DNA from: Lotus japonicus
Lineage: Eukaryota; Streptophyta; Magnoliopsida; Fabales; Fabaceae
NCBI RefSeq assembly: GCF_012489685.1
Contig: NC_080044.1
Location: 27,074,369 to 27,138,368, forward strand
Length of the DNA stretch: 64,000 nt
Reading direction: 5' to 3'
Of this stretch, positions 35,821 to 47,156 are shown one piece after another; the first letter of the stretch is position 1, and each line of letters begins with the position of its first letter. A program made the position numbers and the translations under genes. The notes below the pieces were generated by a model. It saw only the letters and a program-made list of their open reading frames with translations, searched no databases and was not told the origin of the DNA.

Positions 35821-36081
35821 GGATTTGGGTTTGGCACCCCACCTATTGGGTTTGACACCCCATGTATTCAATACGGCAATTTAATTTCCGTTTTCAAAAC
35901 GGAATTTAAAATTCCGATTTGTTTTTTATATGCAATGAACGGTTGAAAATGTGCCACATATGCTAAAATACATAACGGTTTTTTAATTTCCGTTTTTTTC
36001 GTATTAAAATCGGAATTTAAATTCCCGTTTTTAATAAAGTGGGGTGCGAAACCCAATAGGTGGGGTGCCAAACCAAATTCC
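35821..36081. mobile_element. Mutator-like MITE (261 bp) related to the 27223 element
   Basis: The inverted ends read GGATTTGGGTTTGGCACCCC and, reversed, GGAATTTGGTTTGGCACCCC. A perfect 11-bp duplication CACAAGGAATG flanks the element (35810-35820 and 36082-36092). The inside again shows TTCCGTTTT and AAAACGGAA motifs in both orientations, like the larger element at 27223. Confidence 0.8.
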
Positions 36082-36404
36082 CACAAGGAATGAAGGAAGA
36101 ACGAACACAACCCCAGGAATTTGATTCAGCCACCCTAATCTCAATACATGGTAAAAATTTCTATTAACTGTGGTAAAACATACATACATAATTATTAAAA
36201 AGGTTGAGGGCAAATTTAGTAAGCTATAATTCAGCTGGGTCATATTACGAATTGTGTAAAATAAAATCTAGTAAGCACTTGTTATATTAAGTGCTCATAT
36301 ATTATTGGTCCACCTCACTCTTGTAACATACACTCACTGGAATTTTTGGGCACCCAAGCATGCACCTAACTTGATGATTTCAATTTTGTATAGCATGACA
36401 TTTA

Positions 36405-37021
36405 GGTTATGTTTGGCACATTTAGCTGATAAGCTAGCTAAAAGCTGAAAAGCTAGTTGATAGCTGAAAAGCTAGCTCATAGCTGAAAGTTGATAAGCTA
36501 GCTGAAAGCTGATTCTTGAAAGCTGAAAAGCTACGTAATTGTAACAAATGTGTTTTGTAAAATTAGCTGATGAACAAGCTGAAATTGTAAAATGACATAA
36601 AAGGACATACTTGTATAATTATTTTTATATTTAACATTACTTTATTTTCACATTAATATCTATAAGATATTAATATTAAAATTATTATACTACCTTTAAA
36701 TATTTTAATATGACTCAATTTATTTATCATCTTAAAAATAGGTTTTCCGAAGGAACAAAAAAATCATCTCAAAAATGTAATATTAATTTTTACTTATTTT
36801 ATTTTAACATTAATACTTATAGATGAAATTTTAATAAAATAATAAGGATAAAAATGACAATAAATTCAATAAGCTTTAAGGTAGCTTATAGCTTAAAGCT
36901 TTAAGCTACTGAAATAAGCTCCTTCACCAAACACTTTTATAGAGCTTTTAAGCTAGTCAAATAAGCTTTAAGCTAGTCAAATAAGCTATAAGCTAGCTGA
37001 AATGACATGCCAAACATAGCC
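36405..37021. mobile_element. Tourist-like (PIF/Harbinger) MITE, 617 bp
   Basis: The ends GGTTATGTTTGGCA and TGCCAAACATAGCC are inverted repeats, flanked by TTA on both sides (36402-36404 and 37022-37024), the PIF/Harbinger target length. Both arms hold many copies of AGCTAGCTGAAA and AGCTTTAAGCT, so each arm can fold on itself. Confidence 0.7.
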
Positions 37022-37100
37022 TTAAATTTTAGCTTAGTTAGGGTTCACATCACATTTCAATTTGTTTAAAGTACTCCCTCTGAGTTAAAAAAAAAAAGTA

Positions 37101-37364
37101 TTCTCTCCGTTTCAAAATAACTGTCCACCTAGTGAAGATACACACATATTAAGAATGCAATAAATTTTGTTAACTTTTTAAAACATTATATCATTTTTCT
37201 ATTTTACCTTTTAAAATGCATTATTATCTCTCATAATTTATTTTACTTATAGGGACATTATGTAGAAAGACACCAATTAATGCTTCATTGGAATTATAAG
37301 TGGACAGTTATTATGAAACAAAAAATTTCTCACTAAGTGGACAGTTATATAGAAACGAAAGGAG
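37101..37364. mobile_element. Stowaway MITE (264 bp)
   Basis: The ends TTCTCTCCGTTTC and GAAACGAAAGGAG are flanked by TA (37099-37100 and 37365-37366). The arms match further in (AACTGTCCAC and GTGGACAGTT). A stub of another Stowaway end (CTCCCTCTGAG) lies just left, near 37073. Confidence 0.8.
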
Positions 37365-37366
37365 TA

Positions 37367-39376
37367 TGTCATTTTACAACTTCGTCTTGTTCAAAAGCTA
37401 GTTTTTCTAAATACTTTTTTAACAAGGTAGTTTTTCACTTTCAGGTAGATAATATGTTATCAGTTAGATTTTCACAAGACAAGTCAAATATAGTCTTAAT
37501 CTAGGGATTACAACCCCACAAGAGTGAGGCATGTATTCTTCTAGTATCTCCAACCCAGCCTATCTCCATTTATTAATGTGGATGATCATTTGTGTCATGT
37601 TGGTGTTACATATGACTTTGTCACATTTCGTCTTCTTCATTTCCAATTGTGTTTGGATTAAAGTTTTCTCAACTGAACTTATGTTAATTGGAGTTTGCAA
37701 AACCGAGCTAGTGGATTTATTTAACGTGATTTATGTTTGGGTACTTTTATAATAATGTTAGTTTGAGACAATAAGCTTGTTTGGATAATACAACTATAAA
37801 ATACTTTTGAAGTCATTGGATAATATATCTATACAATGAAAGTAAATGCAATGAAAGTAAATGCACTCAGGTTTTCGGTTGTTGAAGCAAATGATTTAGC
37901 TTATTTGAAGTGGGTGGACTCACTTTAGAGGGTAAAATAAATCATCATGCCATCAATAGTGATGAGTCACTTCCACCAACGACAGAGACACCACCATTGC
38001 TACTAACACCCGCCACCCCCACTCCGCTCTAACCTATCAAAACCATGAGTCTACAACACAACCTTTTTTTAGAGTTCTGATACATACACACATCATCTTC
38101 TCTCCAACTCATTTCTACTTTATTCTCTTTCTATATCTCTCTTATTTTTCTATCACATCACTTGTTATATCACTAATTTCTCTTTTCTTTCTTCCTATAT
38201 CACATAGATGGAGGTGAATGACGGGTTTGAAGATACATTAATTCATTTTTTTTTAACTTGTTCTTTTTGTGTACAGTGAGAGAAACTAGAAGATAAGGAA
38301 GAATGGGTCTCTATTCAAGAGCAATGAACAAAAGTAGAGTATGTTGAAACATAATTGCTCTAAAGGCTTTTTAGTCTTAAGAAAACCACTTATATTTCTT
38401 TCTTTATAAGGTTTCACATCACTTAAACTGTGCCATGTATGAGAAAAAAAAACATTAAAAATGATGGGAGGGTAAAAAATTCTAATGAAGGAAACATCTT
38501 GAATCAAGAATGCTATTTTTAAAGTTTCACGCACAAAGTTGGTCTTCTAGAGCGTGAAATGAAACAAGTGGCTCAAATATGAGAGGTTTCCACAACAAAT
38601 GGATATAGGATAGGTTCTGAAATCATATTAGGAGGACTAACTAAACTCAAAAGCTAGCTCAAGAGTTGAGGTTTGCACAACCATATATAAGCACTTGATT
38701 GGCCACATTTCTAGCTAATGTGAGAGTGAGACTCTAACAAAATGGATGATCAAAAGTGAAATTGAACTTCTTATTTATAATTATGTGATAATAGTTATGA
38801 ATAGATTCGTAATATTTTATATGATAATTATTTAACCAATGTATTGCATAGTTAAATATTTTTTAAAGAAAAACTCTTGCACAACTTACTTACTCGTTTA
38901 CGCTAATGTCATTTTGAAGAAGGGAAAAAAAAAAGAGGAATGAGTGAATGACAGTCGACAGAGAGGAAAATTTTCTTCCGAGGTTCTGCCTCTGCGAGTG
39001 CGTGCGGCTGGCAATGCAAGAGGGAATAGAATAGGGAGTTGTTTTATTTTGGGTCAAAGGAATAGAGAGTTTTTTTTTTTTGGTCAACGAATAGAGAGTT
39101 GTTGACTGTTGTGTAATTGCTCTCATGATTGGGCCAATAAATAACGAGCCCATGAGTAGAATTGCACAATGTATAAATGAAATCCATGTCTTGACCAAAA
39201 AAAAGAAGTCCATGTCTTGATTTTGCTGGCTCGTATCTACTTTTAAATAAAAAAAATAAGTTGACAAAAAAGAAAGAATATAAAAGGTCCATAAAAGTAT
39301 AAAACTGATAGGTTTTTAAAATTTAAATGAAATGAATTAATAAAATGTTAGTATAAGTATTAATTTATGTCAATAG
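37367..39376. other. Spacer, no gene seen
   Basis: This is AT-rich with MITE-like pyrimidine-rich sequence near 38060-38215 that resembles the MITE at 33650 but has no clear second end. No ORF shows a domain. Confidence 0.45.
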
Positions 39377-39387
39377 GGTAATAGTTC

Positions 39388-39731
39388 TTTTTTTTACAAG
39401 AAGAAAATTAAAAGTTAAAAACCAAGACTAGCTAACAGCATCCAGATACAAGGACGCAAAAACAAAGGAAAGGGGACGCCTCCAGACTTGTTCATGAACA
39501 CCTGCCACACTCGCATGACGCGCCAAACAATCCGCTGTATTATTCATCTCACGCCGAACATGCAGGAGCTGCAAACGCAAGGACATCCTGAGCCCATAAA
39601 GTTCTGATGTCAGCATCTCCCTGAAGAGTATTAACCACGTATAGACAACCAGAAAAACAAACCACACTATAATAGCCCATATTAAAAGCATGTTGTAAAC
39701 CAACTTTCACAACCAATGCTTCAGCCCATAT
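39388..39731 (-). mobile_element. 5'-truncated LINE with RNase H remnant
   Basis: A perfect 11-bp target duplication GGTAATAGTTC flanks it (39377-39387 and 39732-39742). A T run at the left border is the poly(A) tail of the minus-strand element. The end of a LINE RNase H domain is readable (LLHVRREMNNTADCLARHA), with a frameshift in the preceding part. Only the last 340 bp are present, the usual outcome of incomplete target-primed reverse transcription. Confidence 0.85.
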
Positions 39732-39742
39732 GGTAATAGTTC

Positions 39743-40692
39743 ATTGATTAACTTTATTACAAGTTTTAATTTATATATTTTACTAAATGTTATTTAAATT
39801 TAAATTTTTATATATCTGATTCAACCATTACCCAATATTAGACCAAGTCGAGCTTAAGCACACTCATAAGATATTTAGTATTTTTTTTTTTTGAAAATCA
39901 TAAGATATTTAGTATTTACTACTTCCATATTTTATTATAAGATTTTTAAAAACGTACTTAGTGTTCATTTAAACAAGACTCCTTACTAGATTTATAAATA
40001 TTTATTGCTCTTCGTTCCTTTTTATAAGACCTCTTACATATATTTTAGTGTCCCTTCATATAAGATCCCTTACTAGATTTTAGGAATATTCATTAACTTC
40101 TTCCATATCCCTTCTGTTTATTTAGAATTCCTAATTCCAAAGTTTAACTAAAACTTATAAATAATTATTTTTCACACTACCCAATACATTAATTGACGGT
40201 AAATATGGAAGATTGGATACGACTTATTGAAAAAAAAATGGAAGATTGGATACATTTTTTTAAAATCAATACATTTATTGATCTGATTATATGTTTTCTT
40301 AATAAACATAATTGTCTTAAGAGAGGGTCTTATAAATAGGATTGGAAGGATATTCTAAGTAAACTCATTGTATTTATTATGTCTTAAAAAAAAACTCTTT
40401 GTATCCTATCATATGCTATATATTATTTTCGAAACAAAAAATTGGCAACTCCAACAAGTGTCACCCTCTCATTCAATGTCTTTCTTCATAAGTGTTCTCT
40501 CCCGTACTATAATTACTAGGTAGTTGATGTCATATTTATATTATCTGATTTTTTAGTAATTTAAATATTAAATAATTTCATATTTTCGAAAATAATTATT
40601 GTACTAATATTATATTTAATAGTTATTAGGTGCTTGTTGTGGTACCTTGAGTCAATTCAAGGCGTGGTACCCAAAAGAGTTAAATTAGTTGT
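39743..40692. other. AT-rich spacer with a Stowaway-like MITE
   Basis: At about 40008-40350 the ends CTTCGTTCCTTTTTATAAGA and, reversed, CCAATCCTATTTATAAGA form diverged inverted repeats of Stowaway style. No gene was seen in the stretch. Confidence 0.4.
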
Positions 40693-40702
40693 AAAAACTT
40701 AT

Positions 40703-42166
40703 GGCTTAATATATCAAAAGACCCCTGTAATTGTAAAGGGAATCAAATCCAGGGCCTAGAAATTTTTTGCATCAAAATGGGTCCCTAGAAAAAAAAATTT
40801 AATTCAATTAAGGCCAAAGTGTGTCAGCCCCCAATTTTATCCCAATCATTAATTCCACGTGGCTTTTATTATTATTTTTTAATTAAAAATAATAATAATT
40901 TATTTTTAATTCCATCTCAATTAAATAATCAGAAAAAAATATAAAAAACTTAATAAATCTCTAATTTAAATAAAATCCCTTAACTAAATAATTACCTAAT
41001 CTAAATAATAACCTAATCTAATAATCTATTAATAACAAAAAAACATCTTCATTCATCTTCACCCTCATTCATCTTCAAATCCAGAAATTTAAGAACCCAA
41101 AAATATATTCTCCTCTTCATCATCATCTCCTCTTCGAACATTAACAAAGAAATATCTAATTCAAAAATTGGTATACACGTTCTCGCACATCCCGCACCTC
41201 CACTCTCCCTCATTTGCAGGTTGGTTCAAAAAACCCCCAAACCTTCATTCTTTCCAGATTTCCAACAAGTCTCACATCTAAAACAGCAACAAAACACAGA
41301 GATTCAAAGGGGAAAGGGAGAAGTGAACCAGAACGGATTCGCGTGGAGGAACAGCAGCGACAGACATGCCGGCGTGTGAGAGGAGAAATAGTGGCAGATC
41401 GGAACCTCGTGAGGGAGAATGGAGAGTCGTGGCGGCACGAGAGGAGTGGAGAGAGGACGCGACCAAGAAGGAGGAGTGGAGCGTGGCGACAACGTAACAG
41501 ATCCGACGAGGTGCGTGGCGGTGGCTAGCAGAGGAGCTCGGTGGAGGCGATTTAGAAGGAAGGAAGGAGGTGGTGAAGTCATCATCGGTGCCGTCGTGCC
41601 TAACAAATCGCACCACCACCACAGCGCTGCTACGTTTCTCTGTTTCAAAGCCTCTATCCCATAATCTTCTTCCTCTCTCAGAGCTTCAATCTTGGTTTTT
41701 TTCCTATGTAGCATTACAAGATAGAGGGACACAAGGGGTTTTGGGTTTAACTGAATTTTGATTAGGAGAAAGTGGAGGAGGAATGTTCCAAAAGATAATT
41801 GATTAGGTTTTTTATATTAGATTTTGTTAGGTTAGGTTTTTTTATATGAGGAGGAGAGGGTATTTTATTAGATTAGGTTTTTTTAATTAGATTTAGGTTT
41901 TTATTAAGTTTTTATTTTTTATTTATGCTTTAATATATGAGTTGGATTTTAAAAAATTAAGTTTTAGAATTTTTTCAATTAAAAAAAATTAAAATGCCAG
42001 GTGGAAAAGCTGAGTAGGCTAAAATTGAAGTCACTTCAGCATCAAACACATTTTGTCCTTAATTGAATTAAAAAAAATTCCTAGGGACCCAATTGGATGC
42101 AAAAATTTTCCAGGCCCTGGATTTGAATCCCTTTACAATTTCAGGTGCCTTCTGATGTATTAAGCC
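40703..42166. mobile_element. Long-TIR Mutator-like non-autonomous element (1464 bp)
   Basis: The terminal inverted repeats are about 115 bp and begin GGCTTAATATATCAAAAG. A perfect 10-bp duplication AAAAACTTAT flanks the element (40693-40702 and 42167-42176). The centre (about 41200-41720) is GC-rich, unlike its surroundings, and open in several frames, but shows no domain. It may be a captured host fragment, as in Pack-MULEs. No transposase is present. Confidence 0.85.
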
Positions 42167-42452
42167 AAAAACTTATATATCGATTAAAAATTTGATTTTA
42201 TTATATCATAGTAATGTAGTATTCCATTGCCAGAGATGTGAAATTTATTTGTTGTATTTTTTAACCTTTGTTCTTCCGTCAAATAGGTGATTTGACGCGC
42301 ATCGCCACCATCATCGTTCCTCTTCACTACTTGTTCTGGGAATGAACATTTAGGGAAGGTATAGTACCGAAGGGTAGAGAGATTGTGCTAGGGAGAGAGA
42401 GTAAGAGAGAGAATGCTGAATTTCATGTGTTATTTTATCAAATGAGCCAAAA

Positions 42453-43248
42453 CAAAGTGCACAAGCGGGAGGAGGAGCGAGCGGACACTAAGGGCAAGAA
42501 AAAACAAGAATCAGCGGCTATCGCCACAAAAGGGGCTGATGACACGTTCGCTCGACACTCAGGACCGCCCGTCGGGACCATCAACACCATCGCCGGGGGA
42601 TTTGGCGGCGGTGGCGACACTCACGCGGCGCGTAAACGCCATGTTCGTGCCGTAAATTCCGTTCATGAGGTCGCTTTTGGATTCGTACACCCTGACATAA
42701 CAATCTCGATGGCGGACTTTGAGGGGATAAAGCCTCATAAGGACGACCCGATTGTGGTGCAGTTAAGGATGAACAGTTTCAACATTAGAAGGGTACTCCT
42801 GGATCAGGGTAGTTCGGCTGATATTATCTATGGTGATGCATTTGACAAGTTGGGACTAACTGACAATGATCTAACTCCGTACGTGGGAACCTTGGTAGGT
42901 TTCGCGGGGGAGCAAGTAATGGTGCGGGGATACATTGATCTAGACACAATATTTGGGGAAGACGAGTGTGCTAGGGTTTTGAAGGTAAGGTATCTGGTTC
43001 TCCAGGTGGTAGCATCCTACAATGTCATCATTGGGCGAAATACGTTGAATCGCCTTTGTGCTGTAATTTCGACAGCCCACTTGGCGGTCAAGTATCCGCT
43101 AAGCAGTGGAAAGGTGGGAAAGCTGAAAGTGGACCAGAAGATGGCGAGGGAGTGTTACAATAATTGCCTTAACTTGTACGGCAAGAAGAGTGCGTTGGTT
43201 GGTCATAGATGTTATGAAATCGAAGCTTCGGATGAAAATCTCGATTAG
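42453..43248 (+). CDS. Ty3/gypsy protease-region fragment (Tat type)
   Basis: The frame is open and runs in from the inverted LTR arm (first ATG at 42385). The retrotransposon part starts near 42453. It includes the GTINTIAGGFGGGG and ARKRHVRAV motifs seen just before the protease in plant Ty3/gypsy gag-pol, then an aspartic protease with the LLDQGSSADIIY active site. VRYLV and YNVIIGRNTLNRL follow. The ORF ends before reverse transcriptase. It is a partial gene fused to antisense LTR sequence at its start. Confidence 0.8.
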
Positions 43249-43900
43249 GAGGTGAGCAAATTCTGGCGAGCACGTTTGCTTTGGCGAGCTAGTGTTGTTG
43301 GCGATGGAGTTCGACGGCGAGAGAATGTCGTTGGCGTTGGAATCTAGCAAGCACGTTTTACTCCGGCGGCGGAATTCTGGTGGGCACGTTTTATTTTGGC
43401 CATGGAAGTTTGGCGAGTAAAGCGTTGCTATGGTTAAGATCGCTGGCCAACAAATTTTTCCAATTCCTTCAAACTTTTCCTCCGTCTTTCATTTGATTCC
43501 CTTCTCAGTTGTTGTATTTCCTAATTTTCTTATTTTGAAGTTGGTATTAAAAGTTATATTGTCTTCACTGGTTTTGATTCAGACAGAGAGGAGCAAATCG
43601 GATCAAAGAGAAAGAGCGGGTGAATTGGGGCACACCATTAAAGTTTTGTGAAACTTGGAAGACTCTTCCATAAGCGGTTTGTTATTGGGTGGGACAAGCT
43701 CCTGATGGCGCGATTTAGTTACAAAGTGAAACAAGTTTCACGATGAACTAAATTAGCCCCGGAAAAGCCCACGTAACAACCGGATTCATTGGCGATGTGT
43801 GGGGTACAAATTGCCCATTCTACTGAGCACCGCTTTGGTAATCCAACTGGCCATTGGAACCCAAAGCACTTTGAGTCCCGAAATGGGACGATCACACCAA
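43249..43900. other. Tat element internal sequence without pol
   Basis: Where reverse transcriptase, RNase H and integrase should be there are only about 650 bp, with repeated GGCGAGCACGTTTT-like motifs at 43272-43405. The polymerase is therefore deleted and the element cannot move alone. Confidence 0.6.
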
Positions 43901-44236
43901 GGGTGGCGACCTACCGCTAGGGTGGTGACCTCATGCCAAAGGGTGGCGACCAAACGCTATGGGTGGCGACCTGTAAGACTCAGTTTAGACACACAAAAGT
44001 CGCCAAAAGGGTGGCGACCTACCGCTAAGGGTGGCGACCTACCGCAAGAGGGTCGCGACCTACCGCAAGAGGATGGCGACCTACCGCTAAAGGGTCGCGA
44101 CCTACCGCCAAAAAAGAGGGTAGCGACCTACCGCAAAATGGTGGCGACCTACCGCAAGAGGGTCGCGACCTACCGCAAGAGGGTTGCGACCTACCGCCAA
44201 AAATGAGGGTAGCGACCTACCGCAAAATAGTGGCGA
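43901..44236 (+). repeat. Minisatellite, about 15 units of about 21 bp
   Basis: The units follow GGGTGGCGACCTACCGCAAG with small changes (GGGTCGCGAC, GGGTAGCGAC). A larger pattern of several units repeats once more toward the right. Since 21 bp is seven codons, one frame gives a repeated peptide VATYRKR. No function is implied. Tandem repeats at this place are typical of the Tat lineage. Confidence 0.9.
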
Positions 44237-44389
44237 CTAAAAATGTTTGGCGGAAGCATTCCAACATGATTTACAAAATATCCAACGGCGATATAAAAAG
44301 CTATGGCGAAGGGTTGCTTAAACATAGACGAATGGCGGAAAAGTACACTACAAGGTGACAGTAAAAGCTAAAGTAATGTTAAAATTACA

Positions 44390-46934
44390 TTATTCATTGT
44401 TTTCTTTCTCCTGTTCTTCTTCTTCCTCTTCTTCTTCAGTCGCTGTCCAGAGGTTTTGGTCAATCAGGGGAGGATCGTCGGGACCAACCAGTCCTGCGGT
44501 GGTTATCTCTTTCATTACTCCCATGGCGCTAAAGTCAAAGTTCGGGTACAAATGTTGGGCCTGATCTTTGGCGAGGTAGAAACCGCGCTCGCGGTTGTCA
44601 AGGGCGATGTCAGCGGCTTGTTCCCTCGCCTCAATGGCTTTGGCCTTCTCAGTCGCCAGCTCGTCCTCTAGACTTTTGATCTTTGCTAGTTGGGAAGCAA
44701 TCTCAGCATCTTTCGTGGCGAGGGCCTCGGCGTGGGTTTCGGTCGCTTTCTTGATCTCCTCGGATGTAGCCTGCATCACCGCCTCCATGTCAGATTTCGC
44801 CAAGGCCAAGGACTCCGCAGACTTTTTCTCTTGCTCCGCCAACGCTTTTTTCACTAACTCCAGCTCAGCGCACAGAACGACAAGCTCTGACTCCTTAGCA
44901 ATCAGCGCCTCGCCTCGGGCGATCAAGTCCTTCTCAGCTTGCTCTTTCTCCTTCTTGCAAGCTTGAAGGCTTGCATCAAGCTCATCTGCTTCTTCCTTCA
45001 TCAGCGCCAGCTGATCCTCCAGCTCGCCGATTTTAATCCCCGCCGTGCCAATCATCTTGTCGGCATAGACTTTGTCTTTTCCTGCCTGCGTCGCTAGTTT
45101 GTCGAAACGCTTTTCCCAAGCAGCGGCGGCTTCTTGATGCTTAGCACTTTCGGCCTTCAACCGCTCAGCTTCAACGTTGGCGGCATTGAACTTCTCAAAC
45201 GTGTGAGCAAAGATGCACCCAGCGCGTAGGAGGCAAGCAAGAGTCTCCTCCTTGGTATCATTCAGGCCCCGACTCAAAACTTCTTTTTCTATGACGTCAC
45301 GGTTGAGACCAGCAAGTAAGAATTCTGAGGGTTCAATGGCGTTGGGGAGCATATTATAATAGCTTGAAGAACCGACCTCGGGAGCAGGGGCTTGTTCAAT
45401 TTGAGCCGCTTCAGAGGTAGTGGCAGCGCCAGGACAGGATTTTTCCCCTTGATGAGGCGGGGAAGGCATGGAGCCCGCATCACGTGTTGGGGGCGGGCTA
45501 GGAGGCGCCTCTTGGTGAGGGGGAGACTTTGGGGTTTCATTTTCTTTTTCCTTCTCTCCAATAGGAGTGTCGGAAGACGCAGCAGCTTTTGTGGCGTTAA
45601 CGCCGGCGGAGGCGGCTGTGGCGCCAACAGAGGACTCAGCGGCAACAGCAGCGGTCGCACCGGCGGAGGCAGGAGTAGAAGCTGGTACGGCGGTTGGCTC
45701 GGTAGCTGCGGCGATGGAGGCTTCAGCGACATTTTTGCCTTTAGGCGCAGCAGCAGTGGTGGGCTGAGCGCCAGGGTTGGATGTGCCGGCGCCGGAGGAG
45801 GTTTTGGTCAATCTTCTCCTCTTGGGGGCTTTGGTGCTCTCGGCTTGGTTCTCAGCACCGCCCCGTTTTTTCGCGTCGCCTTCAGTGTTGAATTTTGGGG
45901 AAAAGCGAGCCATTCTCCTCTCACGGGCCTTCAGGAGCTCGGCGTTCGTGAAATTCATATCTTCTGTAACAATAAAAAAAACGATCAGTGACAACATAGG
46001 AGTCGAGAAAGGAAATGTCAATAATAAAAGTGAGCTATGGGCAACCTAAGTATTTGGGAGTTCTTGAGAGGTCAGCGCCCTCAAGGACTGTTGTGCAGTC
46101 AAGGATGGGAAGTGGGGCAAGGAGATCAAGAAAGGCTTTATCGGTGGCGGACAAGGATTCCTCTGAAGGATCGGTGATCCCGTTGGGCTTCTCCGTCCAA
46201 TAAAGAGGAAAGAGGGCGGTCCCGTCTCTGAGGGTGAATGCCTCTGGGTAGGCGGGATGAACCGCCACACGGAAGTACTTTCGTGCGAAGGAGGACTTCG
46301 CGTTACTTTTGTGAGGATGCAAACACTTCCGGCCGGCTCGGGCCTTCAAGGAAATCCATCCTTTGTTTTTGATGGACTTGGAGTCGACGTCGTAAAGGTA
46401 GAAGAAACTGGTGGGGGATGGGGCGATGCCGACAGCGGCGCTTAGGATTTCAAAACATCGAATGAAAGCCCAGGCGTTAGGGTGGAGTTGACAGGGAGCC
46501 GCGTTGATGTCGCGGAGGACGGTTTGGACAAAGGGCGAGAAAGGAAGCCTGATTCCAAGCTCGCTAAACATGTATTCGTACGCAAAGAAGAAATGGGATC
46601 TCTTTACGTCGCCGTCTGGCTTGTGAAGCCAGGGGCGATCCCCGGGACTGCAAACCCAGATCCTGAGTTTGGCGTTAAACTCATCGTCATTGGACAAGCC
46701 ACCCAGGGAGTTCACGAATTGCACAATGGGATCGCTGTCTTGGAAGATGGAAGGTTGATCTATAGCCTCGTGTTTGGGGGCTACTTGGACTGGAAGGGGC
46801 AGAGTGGCGTAGGTTTTTAGTCGGTGAGCTGGGATCTCCGGAACCTCTAAACGGAGGCCGCCGGCAGCGGTGGAGTCAGGGTCGCTTTCGGAGGAGGAGG
46901 AAGAGTGATTAGGGGAGGTAGGGTTTGAAGCCAT
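44390..46934 (-). CDS. Spliced antisense gene in the Tat element, 820 residues
   Basis: Two exons: 46934-46046 (889 nt) and 45963-44390 (1574 nt). The GT and AG borders are canonical and the sum (2463 nt) is a multiple of three, with no stop before the end. The junction reads PKYLEDMNF. A TATAAA on the minus strand at 47156-47151 is about 220 bp upstream of the ATG. The first exon resembles the putative gypsy-type transposon protein domain, with an acidic N-terminus. The second has a basic cluster (KAPKRRRLTK), an Ala/Pro/Thr-rich linker and a long coiled coil (about 44620-45180), and ends in Glu repeats. There is no signal peptide or catalytic motif. Function is unknown. Tat elements often carry such antisense ORFs. 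Confidence 0.75.
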
Positions 46935-47150
46935 TTTTAGAAGACAGTGAAGTGAAAGAAAGGAAAAGATCAGTATGTGTGCGATGTAAAGATAAGGACA
47001 AGGGGACTCACCGGAGTAGGATGTGAAGAGTGGGTAGCGGAAAGGGTGATAAGCGACGGCTCCGGAGCGGAAGTGGGCAGAAGGAGTTTGGTAAGCGATT
47101 AGGGAAGTGAGAAGGGTCTCGGAAAGGGATGACAGTGGGGAAGAAGGGTT

Positions 47151-47156
47151 TTTATA
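47151..47156 (-). promoter_or_regulatory. TATA box candidate for the antisense gene
   Basis: The minus strand reads CCTATAAAAACCC. It lies about 220 bp upstream of the ATG at 46934 and in the right orientation. A leader of about 190 nt would follow. Confidence 0.45.

Noticed and set aside
41278..41732. Minus-strand ORFs of 114 and 142 codons
   Set aside because: These are overlapping frames in the GC-rich core of a Mutator-like element without any domain. They are kept only as a possible capture.
43901..44236. Regular short repeats resembling a CRISPR array
   Set aside because: There are no unique spacers. The units are contiguous 21-bp variants inside a plant retrotransposon, so it is a minisatellite.
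45392..45991. Plus-strand ORF of 199 codons
   Set aside because: It is the shadow of the GC-rich linker in the antisense gene, with low-complexity Gly, Arg and Ser.
46021..46035. Two separate antisense genes at 46934-46035 and 46021-44390
   Set aside because: Canonical GT-AG sites at 46045 and 45964 join them in one frame, and the second ORF starts with intron-like residues, so one spliced gene is simpler.
44390..46934. Active DNA transposase, as the family name putative transposon protein suggests
   Set aside because: No DDE or HUH catalytic motif is visible, and the gene lies inside an LTR retrotransposon.
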